The notes under the pieces: generated by a model
What the model saw: only the letters and a program-made list of their open reading frames with translations
The model's database searches: none
Told to the model about the DNA's origin: nothing
DNA from: Rhodanobacteraceae bacterium
GTDB lineage: Bacteria; Pseudomonadota; Gammaproteobacteria; Xanthomonadales; SZUA-5
Length of the DNA: 64,000 nucleotides
Assembly (NCBI GenBank): GCA_016713135.1
Contig: JADJPR010000020.1
Location: 186,001-250,000, forward strand
Direction: 5' to 3'
Program-made: the position numbers and the translations under genes
Part shown: piece after piece, positions 63,515-64,000 of the stretch
Layout: each line of letters starts with the position of its first letter
How positions within the stretch are numbered: position 1 is the stretch's first letter

Positions 63515-64000
63515 CTACAACCATTCCGGCCTGAGCAGCATGATCGCGCCCAGCGCCAGCATGACCAGGCCGCTGATGAGCTTGAGCCAACGCCCGGCTC
63601 CCTGCCCCAGCTTGCGGCTGGACAGGGCCAGCACCGCGCTGCCGACCATCAGGGAATCGTCAAAGACGTAGCCCAGGATGTACAGGCCGAGGTAAGCGTA
63701 ATGAGTTCCCGGCGGAAGTTGTTGCTGGGTCAGGATTGCGGTGTACATCGCCGGCAGGCCTGCGGTGCACAACAACTCGACCAGATTCACCGCCAGCGCC
63801 AGCGTGCTGACCCCGACCAGCGCCGGCCACAGGCTGCCCGCCTGGACGACCCGCCGCATGCGCGCGTACAGGCCCGGCTTGGCGGCCTCCGGAATCGACA
63901 GGCTGAAGCCCTGCTGCGGGCGGAAGAAGTCCTTGATGTGGACCGCCGCGATCGCCAGTGCCAGCAGCGCCAGCGCAATGCGCAGCGCAGCCGACAGTCC
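63515..64000 (-). CDS. Multi-pass membrane protein, LysE/CcdA-like, 5' end outside window
   Basis: The frame is open to the right edge; an internal ATG at 63859 is not the start, as homology-like sequence continues ('DFFRPQQGFSLSIPEAAKPG') to the edge. Visible helices are 'WPALVGVSTLALAVNLVELL' followed by 'CTAGLPAMYTAILT', then 'HYAYLGLYILGYVFDDSLMV' and a final 'ISGLVMLALGAIMLL'. The 'VNLVELLCTAGLP' signature recalls membrane proteins of the CcdA/DsbD-like group with a conserved Cys. The amino part, possibly with a redox domain, is not visible. Confidence 0.6.
   Translation of the reverse strand, partial: GLSAALRIALALLALAIAAVHIKDFFRPQQGFSLSIPEAAKPGLYARMRRVVQAGSLWPALVGVSTLALAVNLVELLCTAGLPAMYTAILTQQQLPPGTHYAYLGLYILGYVFDDSLMVGSAVLALSSRKLGQGAGRWLKLISGLVMLALGAIMLLRPEWL

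Overview
The window is GC-rich, densely coded DNA from a gammaproteobacterium, most likely the Xanthomonadales/Lysobacterales. The evidence is gene order (radC next to coaBC-dut-algC-type phosphomannomutase; tonB-exbB-exbD1-exbD2 beside pdxJ, as described for Xanthomonas campestris), a heme/cytochrome oxidase assembly cluster, tatABC, and secreted proteins ending in IFxNGFE-like or IPTL-CTERM-like tails. No rRNA, tRNA or CRISPR array was recognised.

Positions 1-14000 are accessory. A VWA-domain gene cut by the left edge is followed, on the minus strand, by a polymorphic-toxin region. It holds a 1651-residue secreted RHS/YD-repeat protein with a small immunity candidate directly behind it. Further downstream lies an orphan RHS tip (deaminase-like, HAE and CxxC motifs) with its own immunity candidate, and then a broken DUF4279 gene. 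Between the live and the displaced tip sits a compact mobile module: an XRE regulator divergent from a primase-type P-loop ATPase gene that overlaps a tyrosine recombinase gene, with 21-22 bp spaced direct repeats. Right of the RHS gene, two divergent genes have both lost their 5' parts, as a single deletion would produce.

Positions 14000-64000 are mostly housekeeping: rlmI; a P-domain/DUF11 secreted protein; phosphomannomutase, dut, coaBC and radC; an HD-like protein with a GT-B-like protein; a lipoprotein truncated haemoglobin with a DUF3034 protein; cca; a manganese-type yybP-ykoY riboswitch ahead of terC; valS; a GlxA-type regulator; a secreted endonuclease I with fibronectin-like repeats; hemJ, yidD, ctaB and SURF1; two exbB and three exbD genes with tonB and pdxJ; a TPR protein; ttcA-rdgC; hemH; tatABC; and several membrane proteins.

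The most unusual signal is a set of short palindromic elements scattered from 23.5 to 60.6 kb. Each has two inverted arms built from a short phrase repeated in strict register (7, 8 or 9 bp depending on the element) around a 30-200 bp core. The phrase differs between elements. Some pairs share arm ends or cores, two lie in tandem, one is nested inside another, some begin at a gene's stop codon, and one lies in frame inside valS and adds roughly 48 codons. I know of no named family with this description.
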